Part shown: one piece after another, positions 9,994-18,493 of the stretch
How positions within the stretch are numbered: position 1 is the first letter of the stretch
Layout of the letters: every line of letters begins with the position of its first letter
Source of the DNA: ZC4RG30 sp964417875
GTDB lineage: Bacteria; Pseudomonadota; Gammaproteobacteria; Steroidobacterales; Steroidobacteraceae
DNA: 64,000 nt
Direction of reading: 5' to 3'
Assembly (NCBI GenBank): GCA_964417875.1
Contig: CAYQJU010000002.1
Coordinates: forward strand, 1-64,000
Notes under the pieces: generated by a model
Database searches by the model: none
Seen by the model: the letters and a program-made list of their open reading frames with translations, nothing else
Told to the model about the DNA's origin: nothing
Made by a program: the position numbers and the translations under genes

Positions 9994-11051
9994 GCGTCAC
10001 CGAATTCCCCGACCTTGCGCTGGCGCGCGAGGAAGCAGCCGAGTGGGTGGCGCGGCTCGATCGCGGCCTCACCACGCAGGAGAGAGCCGGCCTGCGCAAG
10101 TGGTGTGCGGGCCGACCGGCGAACGCGCGCGCGCTGCGGCAGATGTCGGGCATGTGGTCCGAGCTCAATGCCATGAAGGCGCTGGCCGAGGTGTTCCCCG
10201 AGGGGCTGGAGCAGATCGAGGCGGCAGGCGCCGCAGCGCCGGCAGTCGCGGCTGCATCCACCGCCCACACATCCGCGCCGCGGCGGCGCGTGCGCCCCGC
10301 ACTGGCGGCGAGCCTCATGGTGGCACTGGTCGGCGCCGGTGCGGCGACCTGGCTGATCCAGCGCGGCAGTGCGCCTGCTGCATCGCTGCTGGCCCGCGCG
10401 GCCGAAGCCACCTTCACCACGGCCGTCGGCGAGCAGCGCGATCATGCACTGGCCGATGGCTCGAGGCTGGCGATCAACACCGGCTCGCTGGTCGAGGTGC
10501 TGCGCCTCGACGCGGGCATGCGCGAGCTGCGCCTGCAGCGCGGCGAGGCACTGTTCAGCGTCGCGCATGATCCGGCGCGTCCGTTCCGCGTCGCCGTCGG
10601 CGGCCACATCGTCGAGGCGGTGGGAACCGAATTCGACATCCGCCTGCATGAGGGCGGCGCCATCGATGTGGTGGTCACCGAAGGCCGGGTGCGACTGCTG
10701 TCCGGCGATGCGGTGACCGGCCTGCTCGATCGCGGCGAGGCGATGCGCATCGGCGCCGATGGATCCGCGCAGGTGACGCAGCTCGATGCCCATGCGCTGG
10801 CTGCGCGCCTGGCCTGGCGGCGCGGCATGATCGAGTTCCGCGGCCAGCCGCTGGCGGAAGCGCTCACCGAGTTCTCGCGCTATACGCCGGTCAAGTTCGT
10901 CATCACCGACCCGGCCGCCGCGCGGCTGCCCATCGGTGGTTCCGTGCTCGCCGGAGACGTGGACATGCTGCTCGAGGCATTGCACACCAACTTCGGACTC
11001 GAGTCGTCCCGTGGTCCAGACGGCAGCATCAGGATCACCGGGAAACGCTGA
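9990..11051 (+). CDS. fecR: FecR-like transmembrane anti-sigma factor / signal transducer
   Basis: Inner-membrane partner of the upstream sigma factor, 353 residues from the ATG at 9990. The N-terminal cytoplasmic part (EAAEWVARLDRGLT...LRKWCAG) is the sigma-binding DUF4880-type region; one transmembrane helix lies at about residues 103-122; the periplasmic FecR domain follows (VGEQRDHALADGSRLAINT, EAVGTEFDIRL, TEGRVRLLSG). The C-terminal part (MIEFRGQPLAEALTEFSRYT) resembles the secretin/TonB short N-terminal fold and would contact the receptor's signalling domain. Overlaps fecI by four bases and is followed after 13 bases by the receptor gene. This is the classical surface-signalling order. 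Confidence 0.9.
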   Translation: MSVTEFPDLALAREEAAEWVARLDRGLTTQERAGLRKWCAGRPANARALRQMSGMWSELNAMKALAEVFPEGLEQIEAAGAAAPAVAAASTAHTSAPRRRVRPALAASLMVALVGAGAATWLIQRGSAPAASLLARAAEATFTTAVGEQRDHALADGSRLAINTGSLVEVLRLDAGMRELRLQRGEALFSVAHDPARPFRVAVGGHIVEAVGTEFDIRLHEGGAIDVVVTEGRVRLLSGDAVTGLLDRGEAMRIGADGSAQVTQLDAHALAARLAWRRGMIEFRGQPLAEALTEFSRYTPVKFVITDPAAARLPIGGSVLAGDVDMLLEALHTNFGLESSRGPDGSIRITGKR

Positions 11052-11064
11052 CCGACCCGAGGCG

Positions 11065-14000
11065 GTGCGAGCGGTCCGGCAGCGGCGGTCATCCATCCTC
11101 GCGTGGCTCGCGGCGCTGCTGGCGCTGCTGCAGGTCTTCCCGGCGCAGGCGGCGCCAAGACAGTTCGACATCCCGGCCGGATCCGCCGCACAGAGCGTCA
11201 CGCAGTTCGCGCAGCAGGCCGGCGTGCCGGTGCTGTTTCCCTATGAGCTGCTGCAGGATCGGCGCACGCCAGCCCTGCGCGGACGCCACGAGGTGCATGA
11301 GGGACTGCAGCGCCTGCTGCGCGGCACGGGGCTCGCCGCATCGATCAGCAGTCGCGGGCAGATCATCATCCGGCTCGCGGACCGCGCCACCGGCGGCGCA
11401 GCGCAGGCGGTGGCCGATGCGCCGGCCTTCCGTTCATTGCGCGCGGACGAGGCATTGCCGGAGGTCGAGGTCACCGGCACGCGCATCGCACGTGATGGCA
11501 TGACCACGCCCACGCCAGTGGCCGCCCTTCTGCGGACGGAGCTGGATGAACTCGGGCCCACCACGCTGATGGATGCGCTCGGCCAGCTGCCGCACTTCCT
11601 GAACAACGACACACCGCAGACGCAGTCCTTCGGCACCTCCGGCGCGGTCGGCGCCAGCTACCTGAACCTGCGCGGCATCGGCACCATCCGCACATTGATG
11701 CTGCTGGATGGACGGCGCGTGGTGCCCTCGACGCGTTTCGGCACCGTCGATGTGGCGCTGTTCCCGCGCAACCTCGTCAAGCGCGTGGAAGTGGTGACCG
11801 GCGGCGCATCGGCCAGCTACGGCTCGGATGCCGTCAGCGGCGTGGTCAACGTGATCCTCGATGATGACTTCGAGGGACTGCGTGCGCACGCGCAGGCGGG
11901 CATCGCCGCGGCCGGCGATTTCGACAGCCTGGAGACCGGCCTCACCTTCGGCACGCGCCTCGGCAGCAATTCTTCGCTGCTGCTGTCGGCGGAGCTGTTT
12001 CGCGCCAGCGGCATCCGCGGCTATGACAGCCGCGACTGGTATCACGGCCAGGCGGCGATCCCGAACCCTGATCCTGACGGGCCTGCAGAGATCATTGCGC
12101 GCGATGTGCGCAGCACGGCCTACACCTTCGGTGGCCTGATCACCTCAGGTCCGCTTGCGGGCACCGAGTTCCTGGAAGGTGGCGTGCCGGCGCCGTTCCA
12201 GCGCGGCGCGCATTACACGCGCGTGGCGCAGTCCGGCGGCAGCGGCGGCAATCCGGCCGGCGAGCATGTCTGGCTGCTGCCCGACCAGCAGCGGCTGTCC
12301 GGATTCGCCCGCTTCACCACGCAGCCGACCTCGGCCACTTCGGTGTATGCGCAGCTGCTGGCCGGCCGCACCCGCAACAGCTTCGGCAAGGAGCCGCCGG
12401 CGCTGTGGGGCGCATGGGAAGCCACCATCTACGCGGACAATGCCTTCCTGCCGGATCCGGTTCGAGCACAGATGCAGGCGCAGGATCTGCCGTCCTTCCG
12501 GCTGGGACGTGCAGCATCACGCGGCGAGCTGGGCGATACGCGGGCCCGCTTCGGCTCCGACCTGCTGTCCGGCACGCTGGGCGGCGAATGGCACCTGCCC
12601 GACTGGAGCATCTCCGGCTACTACCAGTACGGACGCAACCACACCGTCATCGACTATGCGGACCTGGTGCGGCTGGACCGGGTCTACCGCGCCATCGACA
12701 GCGTCGTCGATCCGTCCAGCGGCGAGATCGTCTGCCGCTCGACGCTGGCCTTTGCCGATGATGGCTGCGTGCCGCTGAACCTGTTCGGACCGTGGTCGGC
12801 TTCGCCGGCGGCACGCGACTGGGTCACCGAGGGCGACACGGCGCAGATCCAGAATGTGCAGGAGCAGGTGGCCGAACTGACGCTGAACGGCGCGCTGCCC
12901 TGGCGCACGGTGGCGCCGGTCAGCGTCGCGGCGGGACTGAGCTGGCGCCGCGAGTCCGTCGACGCCTATGCCCCACGCTATCCCGCCACGCTCCAGGGAC
13001 TGACGGTGCAGCCGGCGGAATCACAGGGCTATCGCGGCCTGCCGGCAGCCTACCTGAACAACGCCAACATCTTCGAGCGTGCCTCGCTGACCACGCTCGA
13101 TGGTGCCTATACCGTGAACGAAGCCTTCGGCGAGGCGCTGTTGCCACTGCTGCGCGCGCGTCCGCTGGCCGAGCGCCTGGACCTGCACGCCGCGGTGCGC
13201 GTGGCGCGCTACAGCGGCAGCGGCACCATCGGCGCATGGCGGCTGGGCATGGACTGGCAGATGCTGCCGGCGCTGCGGCTGCGCGCCACGCGCTCGCGGG
13301 ACATTCGCGCCGGCAGTCTCTCGGACCGCTATGACTTCAGCTCCGTCGGCATCACCATCGTCGATCGCGTGCTCGAAGATGCGCCGGTGTACCCGGTGGT
13401 CGGCGACCGGCGCGGCAACCCGCAGGTGGACCCGGAGCGCGCCGACACCAGCACCGCCGGCCTCGTGCTGCGGCCCGCCTGGGCACCGGGCCTGTCGCTG
13501 TCGGCGGACTACTACGACATCCGCGTGCATGATGCGATCGCGCTGTATGGCGTGCAGAACATCATCGATGGCTGCGCCGGTGGCGATGCGCAGCTGTGCG
13601 CGCTGATCGAGCGCAATCCGCAGGATGGACTGATCGCCCGCGTCAACAACCTGGTGCTGAACATCGCCGATGCCCGTTCGCGCGGCATCGATGTGGAGAT
13701 TGCATGGCGGCGCGCGGTGGACTGGTTCGGCGGCGGGTCGCTGGCGATGCGCCTGTTCGCGAACCGCACACTGGAGAGCTCGACCACCAACCCGGCCGGC
13801 GAGCGCACCGACCGCGCCGGACAGACCGGTCTTTTCGGCGGCGCGCCCCGCTTCCAGTCGAACCTCGCGCTGGCCTTCGAGCGCGGTGCGCTGCGGATCG
13901 CGATCTACGAGCGTTACATCAGCAGCGGCAGCTATGACGCCACCTACGGTCCTGGCGACATCGATCGGCCGCGGGTGCGAAGTGCCGCCTACACCGGCGC

Positions 14001-14184
14001 GCAGGTGAGCTGGCGGCCGCGCAACCTGCGCGGCACGCGCCTGTACCTGAATGTGCAGAACCTGTTCGACGAGGCGCCGCCGAACGCACCCGACTGGGGC
14101 TTCGGCGGCTCCATCCCGACCAACGAGGGCCTGTTCGACGTGATCGGACGCCGTGTCGTGGTCGGGCTGCGCTACGAGCGCTGA
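11065..14184 (+). CDS. TonB-dependent transducer receptor with N-terminal STN signalling domain
   Basis: FecA-like outer-membrane receptor that both imports a ligand and signals its presence to FecR/FecI. About 1039 residues from the GTG at 11065; no ATG is near, and this GTG gives a clear signal peptide (RRSSILAWLAALLALLQVF, ending PAQA). An STN domain follows (QFDIPAGSAAQSVTQFAQQAG to RGQIIIRL, about residues 35-105), then the plug (EVEVTGTRIARDG, VTGGASASYGSDA) and the barrel. It ends in Arg (GLRYER) rather than the usual aromatic residue. Its stop codon directly abuts that of nadE on the other strand. Substrate unknown. The start codon is the weakest part of the call. Confidence 0.88.
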   Translation: MRAVRQRRSSILAWLAALLALLQVFPAQAAPRQFDIPAGSAAQSVTQFAQQAGVPVLFPYELLQDRRTPALRGRHEVHEGLQRLLRGTGLAASISSRGQIIIRLADRATGGAAQAVADAPAFRSLRADEALPEVEVTGTRIARDGMTTPTPVAALLRTELDELGPTTLMDALGQLPHFLNNDTPQTQSFGTSGAVGASYLNLRGIGTIRTLMLLDGRRVVPSTRFGTVDVALFPRNLVKRVEVVTGGASASYGSDAVSGVVNVILDDDFEGLRAHAQAGIAAAGDFDSLETGLTFGTRLGSNSSLLLSAELFRASGIRGYDSRDWYHGQAAIPNPDPDGPAEIIARDVRSTAYTFGGLITSGPLAGTEFLEGGVPAPFQRGAHYTRVAQSGGSGGNPAGEHVWLLPDQQRLSGFARFTTQPTSATSVYAQLLAGRTRNSFGKEPPALWGAWEATIYADNAFLPDPVRAQMQAQDLPSFRLGRAASRGELGDTRARFGSDLLSGTLGGEWHLPDWSISGYYQYGRNHTVIDYADLVRLDRVYRAIDSVVDPSSGEIVCRSTLAFADDGCVPLNLFGPWSASPAARDWVTEGDTAQIQNVQEQVAELTLNGALPWRTVAPVSVAAGLSWRRESVDAYAPRYPATLQGLTVQPAESQGYRGLPAAYLNNANIFERASLTTLDGAYTVNEAFGEALLPLLRARPLAERLDLHAAVRVARYSGSGTIGAWRLGMDWQMLPALRLRATRSRDIRAGSLSDRYDFSSVGITIVDRVLEDAPVYPVVGDRRGNPQVDPERADTSTAGLVLRPAWAPGLSLSADYYDIRVHDAIALYGVQNIIDGCAGGDAQLCALIERNPQDGLIARVNNLVLNIADARSRGIDVEIAWRRAVDWFGGGSLAMRLFANRTLESSTTNPAGERTDRAGQTGLFGGAPRFQSNLALAFERGALRIAIYERYISSGSYDATYGPGDIDRPRVRSAAYTGAQVSWRPRNLRGTRLYLNVQNLFDEAPPNAPDWGFGGSIPTNEGLFDVIGRRVVVGLRYER

Positions 14185-15873
14185 TCAGCGCCGATAGCCG
14201 TTGGTGATCGGATAGCGCCAGTCGCGGCCGAAGGCGCGGCGGCTGACGCGCACGCCCGGCGGGGCCTGGCGACGCTTGTATTCATTGCGCTTGACCATGT
14301 CGAGCACGCGCCCGACCACCGCGCGGTCGAAGCCGCGCGCGACGATCTCGTCCACCGACAGGTCATCCTCGATGAAGGCCTCGAGGATGGCATCGAGCAC
14401 TTCATAGGGCGGCAGCGAATCGGTATCCCGCTGGTCGGGCCGCAGCTCGGCGGAAGGCTCGCGCTCGAGCACGCGCGGCGGAATCGGCGGCCTGCCACCG
14501 AACTCGCCGCGGCGCTGCGCGACAGCATTGCGATAGTGCGCGAGGCGATAGACCAGCAGCTTGCTGCAGTCCTTGATCGGCGCGAAACCGCCGTTCATGT
14601 CGCCATACAGCGTGGCGTAACCCACCGCCATCTCGCTCTTGTTGCCGGTGGTCAGGAGCATGCGGCGTGTCTTGTTCGAGATGGCCATCAGCAACAGGCC
14701 GCGGCAGCGCGCCTGGATGTTCTCTTCGGTGGCATCGGGTTCGAGGCCCGCAAACTGTTCGGCCAGCGCGCCGAGTGTCGCCTCGAACATGCCCTCGATG
14801 GAGATGACGCTGTAGGCCACGCCCATGGCATCGGCCTGCGCGCGCGCATCATCGCGGCTCATCTGGCTGGTGTAGCGCGAGGGCATCATCACCACCTGCA
14901 CGCGCGAGGCGCCGAGCGCATCCACGGCGATGGCCAGTGTCAGCGCCGAATCCACGCCGCCGGACAGCCCCATCACCACGCCGGGGAAGCGATGCTTGTC
15001 GACATAGTCGCGCACGCCCAGCACCAGCGCGCCATACACGCTTTCCTCGTCGGCCAGTTCCGGATGGACCGGATCATCGGCCAGCGGCTCGAGCACAACG
15101 CGCCCGTTGTCGTCGCGACTGGCCTGCAGGTGGACCAGCGCTTCCTCGAAGGCCGCGGCGCGCATGCGCACCTGGCCTGACGCATCCATCGCGAAAGAGC
15201 GGCCGTCGAACACCAGTTCGTCCTGGCCGCCGACCAGATTCACATAGGCCACCGGAATGCCGGTATCGCTGACCCGCTGGCGCAGCACGGCCTCTCGCGT
15301 GCGCTGCCGGCGCTGTTCATAAGGCGAGGCATTCAGCACCAGCAGCGCCTCGGCGCCGGCGGCGGTGGCCGCCGTCGCGGGACCTGCTTCCCAGATGTCC
15401 TCGCAGATCGCAAGACCGAAGCGCACGCCCATGAACCCGGCCACGGCGATGGCTTCGCCGGGCGTGAAATAGCGCTTCTCGTCGAAGACCTTGTAGTTGG
15501 GCAGGCAGATCTTGCGACAGTGGACCGGCTCCTGGCCGGGCACCAGCAGCACCGCTGCGTTGTAGATGCGCGGCCGGCTGTCGGTGCCGGCATATTCGGG
15601 ATAGCCCAGCAGCATCGCCGGCAGGCCAGAGGCCGGATCATCGACCTCGCGGCGAAGTTCCGCCAGCGCCTGCTCCACCTGGATGCGCAGGCCGCGATGG
15701 AACAGCAGGTCCTCTGGCGGATAGCCGCACAGCGTCAGCTCGGGAAACACCACAAGGTCAGCGCCGTCGCGGCGCGCGGCGCGCGCGGTGTCGCGCACGC
15801 GCTGCGCATTGCCCTGCACGTCGCCGACGAGCAGGTTCAGCTGGGCCAGCGCGATACGGGGCCCTGTCGACAT
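14185..15873 (-). CDS. nadE: glutamine-dependent NAD+ synthetase
   Basis: Last step of NAD biosynthesis: amidation of nicotinic acid adenine dinucleotide using ammonia released from glutamine. 562 residues. The N-terminal nitrilase-type glutaminase domain has the Glu-Lys-Cys triad in FPELTLCGYPPED, HCRKICLPNY and LAICEDIW; the C-terminal synthetase has the ATP pyrophosphatase loop SGGVDS and TTGNKSEMAVGY. The ATG at 15873 (MSTGPRIALAQLN) fits the family; the open frame further upstream lies inside the sucD tail. It starts 10 bases after the sucD stop and is probably the last gene of sucC-sucD-nadE. Confidence 0.95.
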   Translation of the reverse strand: MSTGPRIALAQLNLLVGDVQGNAQRVRDTARAARRDGADLVVFPELTLCGYPPEDLLFHRGLRIQVEQALAELRREVDDPASGLPAMLLGYPEYAGTDSRPRIYNAAVLLVPGQEPVHCRKICLPNYKVFDEKRYFTPGEAIAVAGFMGVRFGLAICEDIWEAGPATAATAAGAEALLVLNASPYEQRRQRTREAVLRQRVSDTGIPVAYVNLVGGQDELVFDGRSFAMDASGQVRMRAAAFEEALVHLQASRDDNGRVVLEPLADDPVHPELADEESVYGALVLGVRDYVDKHRFPGVVMGLSGGVDSALTLAIAVDALGASRVQVVMMPSRYTSQMSRDDARAQADAMGVAYSVISIEGMFEATLGALAEQFAGLEPDATEENIQARCRGLLLMAISNKTRRMLLTTGNKSEMAVGYATLYGDMNGGFAPIKDCSKLLVYRLAHYRNAVAQRRGEFGGRPPIPPRVLEREPSAELRPDQRDTDSLPPYEVLDAILEAFIEDDLSVDEIVARGFDRAVVGRVLDMVKRNEYKRRQAPPGVRVSRRAFGRDWRYPITNGYRR

Positions 15874-15883
15874 CGGCGCCGGA

Positions 15884-17179
15884 CTACCTGGAACGCGCCG
15901 GCCGGCGCGCGCCGCGGCGTGCGGACTGGCCGCGTGACGCCCTGGCGCGACTTGCTGCCGGTGCGGCCTTTCGACCCGGTGCGCGTGACTGCGCACGCGA
16001 CTTGCCGCGCTTCACTGCCGGGCCCTTGCGGGCGGAAGTCTTCTTCGCCGCAACCTTGCGCCGTGACGTGACCTTGCCGGCCGCGGACCTGCGGGCCGCG
16101 GACGTTTTCGCAGTAGAGGTCTTTGGGGCGGACTTCCTTGCCGCGGACTTCCTTGCGGTGGACTTTGTTGCCGCGGACTTCCTGCCTGAAGACTTCTTCG
16201 CCGCGACCTTCCTGGCCGCGGACTTCTTCGCCGCGGCCTTGCGATCCGCAAGCCGCATCGCCGGCGGCCGCTCGGCCACCATCGTCGCCGCGACACGCGT
16301 GCGCCGCACCTCACCCAGCAGCTCGGCCATTGCACTGCCCAGCTCCGCCGGGCTCTTCACGGTGCGCACACCGGCCGCCTCGAGCGCGCGGAATTTGTCA
16401 GCCGCTGTGCCCTTGCCGCCGGAAATCACCGCACCGGCATGGCCCATGCGCTTGCCCGGGGGCGCCGTGACACCGGCGATGTAGGCCACCACCGGCTTGC
16501 TGACATAGCGCGCGATGTGGGCGGCGGCCGCCTCTTCGTCGCCGCCGCCGATCTCGCCCACCATCACGATGCCCTCGGTCTGAGGGTCGCGCTCGAACAG
16601 CTCGATGACATCGATGAAATTCATGCCGCGCACCGGATCGCCGCCGATGCCCACACAGGTGCTCTGGCCGAGGCCGATCTGCGTAGTCTGGTGCACGGCT
16701 TCATAGGTGAGCGTGCCCGAACGCGACACAATGCCCACGCAGCCCTTCTGGTGGATGAAGCCGGGCATGATGCCAATCTTGCACTCATCGGGCGTGATGA
16801 TGCCGGGGCAGTTCGGACCGATCAGGCGCGTGGGCTTGCCGGCCAGTGCGGCCTTCACGCGGATCATGTCGTTGACCGGGATGCCCTCGGTGATGCAGAC
16901 CACCAGCTCGATGCCGGCATCGGCCGCCTCGAGGATGGCATCGGCGGCAAAAGCCGCCGGCACGTAGATCATGCTGACCGTGGCGGAGGTCGCGGCCACC
17001 GCCTGGTGCACGGTGTCGAACACCGGCAGGTCGAGGTGCTGGCTGCCGCCGCGGCCCGGCGTGACGCCGCCGACCACGCGCGTGCCGTAGGCAATGCACT
17101 GCTGGGCATGGAAGGTGCCCTGCTTGCCGGTGAATCCCTGGACGATGACGCGGCTGCGCTTGTTGACGAGGATGCTCAT
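15884..17179 (-). CDS. sucD: succinyl-CoA synthetase alpha subunit with an unusual histone-H1-like C-terminal tail
   Basis: Alpha subunit of the TCA-cycle enzyme that converts succinyl-CoA to succinate with nucleotide triphosphate formation. Residues 1-290 are an ordinary SucD: CoA-binding Rossmann part (GFTGKQGTFH, TPGRGG), ligase domain (GPNCPGIITP) and the phosphorylated active-site His in GHAGA (H247). SucD normally ends near here. This protein continues to residue 431; from residue 313 it is a low-complexity tail of Ala, Lys, Arg and Ser blocks (AAAKKSAARK, VAAKKSSGRK and similar), with no acidic or aromatic residue. There is no frame break at the junction. Such tails otherwise occur on histone-like DNA-binding proteins. 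Starts 26 bases after sucC. Confidence 0.95.
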   Translation of the reverse strand: MSILVNKRSRVIVQGFTGKQGTFHAQQCIAYGTRVVGGVTPGRGGSQHLDLPVFDTVHQAVAATSATVSMIYVPAAFAADAILEAADAGIELVVCITEGIPVNDMIRVKAALAGKPTRLIGPNCPGIITPDECKIGIMPGFIHQKGCVGIVSRSGTLTYEAVHQTTQIGLGQSTCVGIGGDPVRGMNFIDVIELFERDPQTEGIVMVGEIGGGDEEAAAAHIARYVSKPVVAYIAGVTAPPGKRMGHAGAVISGGKGTAADKFRALEAAGVRTVKSPAELGSAMAELLGEVRRTRVAATMVAERPPAMRLADRKAAAKKSAARKVAAKKSSGRKSAATKSTARKSAARKSAPKTSTAKTSAARRSAAGKVTSRRKVAAKKTSARKGPAVKRGKSRAQSRAPGRKAAPAASRARASRGQSARRGARRPARSR

Positions 17180-17205
17180 GGAATATTGACGCCTTGCAGT
17201 AGGGT

Positions 17206-18372
17206 TCAGCGACGCCGGGCGGCAGCCACGGCCTTCAGGGCTGCATCGGTGAGGCTTTCGGCGGGCTGAACCGCAAGGCCACTGCCCGCCAGCATCTCGC
17301 GCGCCTGCTTCGCATTGGTGCCTTCGAGCCGCACCACCACCGGCACCTGCACGCCGACATTCTGCACTGCTGCCATGATGCCCTCGGCGATCACGTCGCA
17401 GCGGACGATGCCGCCGAAGATGTTGACCAGAATGGCCCGCACATTGTCATTGGACAGGATCAGCTCGAAGGCCGCGGTCACCCGCTCCACCGTCGCGCCG
17501 CCGCCCACGTCGAGGAAGTTCGCCGGCCGGCCGCCGTGCAGCTTGATGATGTCCATCGTGGCCATCGCAAGGCCGGCGCCGTTCACCATGCAGGCGATGT
17601 CGCCGTCGAGCGAGACATAGTTGAGGTCGTGCTCGGCGGCCCGCGCCTCGATGGGATCTTCCTGCGTGATATCGCGCAGCTCGGCCAGTTCGGGATGGCG
17701 GAACAGCGCGTTCGGGTCGATGCCGATCTTGGCATCGAGCGCCACCAGCTTGCCGTCTTCGGTGACGATCAGCGGATTGACCTCGACCAGGCTTGCGTCC
17801 TGCTCGACATAGAGCTTGTACAGCGCCTTCAGGATGGCGGTGAATTCGCCGACCTGCGCGCCGCTGAAGCCGAGGCCGAAGGCGAGCTCGCGCGCCTGGT
17901 AGGACTCGAGCCCCACCGCCGGGTGGATCGCGACGCTGAGGATCTTTTCCGGCTCCTTTTCCGCGACGGTCTCGATATCCATGCCGCCGGCGGCAGAGGC
18001 CACCACGGCCACGCGGCCCTTGTCGCGATCGAGCGTGAGGCTGAGGTAGATCTCGCGCGCGATGGCCGAGCCGGACTCGACATAGACCTTGCCGATGGGC
18101 AGGCCCTCGGCACCCGTCTGTTTGGTGACCAGCCGCTGGCCGATCATCGCCGCGGTCGCCTCGCGCACCGCGTCGATGTCGCGCACCACCTTGACGCCGC
18201 CGGCCTTGCCGCGGCCGCCGGCATGCACCTGCGCCTTGACCACCCAGACAGGACCACCGAGCTTGCGCGCCATCGCGGCGGCTTCATCGGCCGACTCCGC
18301 AGGAAAGCCGGTGGGCACCGGAATGCCGTATTCGGCAAAGATCTTCTTCGACTGGAATTCGTGCAGGTTCAT
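17206..18372 (-). CDS. sucC: succinyl-CoA synthetase beta subunit
   Basis: Beta subunit of ADP-forming succinyl-CoA ligase, 388 residues, the standard length. It begins with the family motif MNLHEFQSKKIFAEYGIP and has an ATP-grasp domain (VVKAQVHAGGRGKAGGVK; EVNPLIVTEDGKLVALDAK) and a C-terminal ligase domain (FLDVGGGATVERVTAAF; NIFGGIVRCD). First gene of the sucC-sucD-nadE unit; it does not sit with the 2-oxoglutarate dehydrogenase genes, at least within this window. Adjacency to pilS-pilR recurs in Xanthomonas-like genomes. A candidate promoter lies 34-62 bases upstream. Confidence 0.97.
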   Translation of the reverse strand: MNLHEFQSKKIFAEYGIPVPTGFPAESADEAAAMARKLGGPVWVVKAQVHAGGRGKAGGVKVVRDIDAVREATAAMIGQRLVTKQTGAEGLPIGKVYVESGSAIAREIYLSLTLDRDKGRVAVVASAAGGMDIETVAEKEPEKILSVAIHPAVGLESYQARELAFGLGFSGAQVGEFTAILKALYKLYVEQDASLVEVNPLIVTEDGKLVALDAKIGIDPNALFRHPELAELRDITQEDPIEARAAEHDLNYVSLDGDIACMVNGAGLAMATMDIIKLHGGRPANFLDVGGGATVERVTAAFELILSNDNVRAILVNIFGGIVRCDVIAEGIMAAVQNVGVQVPVVVRLEGTNAKQAREMLAGSGLAVQPAESLTDAALKAVAAARRR

Positions 18373-18405
18373 CGTGTTGGCGATCAGTCGGCGAATGGAG
18401 CGGTC

Positions 18406-18434
18406 ATTCTAGATGGAAAACCCGCGGCGGGTCA
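18406..18434 (-). promoter_or_regulatory. candidate promoter of sucC-sucD-nadE
   Basis: On the minus strand TAGAAT (18411-18406) matches the -10 consensus at five of six positions, with TGACCC (18434-18429) 17 bases upstream. Predicted start near 18399, about 27 bases before the sucC ATG. Confidence 0.4.
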
Positions 18435-18450
18435 CAGTTGCGCGGCACTC

Positions 18451-18479
18451 TTGACTGTTCCGGTCAGCCATGGTGCTAG
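18451..18479 (+). promoter_or_regulatory. candidate promoter of pilS
   Basis: TTGACT (18451-18456) matches the -35 consensus at five of six positions, followed after 17 bases by the weaker TGCTAG (18474-18479). The predicted start near 18486 lies downstream of the ATG at 18470 and just before the ATG at 18494, which favours the latter as the pilS start. Confidence 0.35.
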
Positions 18480-18493
18480 AGTGCCGCGCACGC

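Noticed and set aside
15884..16246. The SucD basic tail as the product of a frameshift
   Set aside because: The tail stays in frame to a proper stop 10 bases before nadE, shows ordered Lys/Ala repeats rather than random residues, and the other two frames show no better continuation of SucD.
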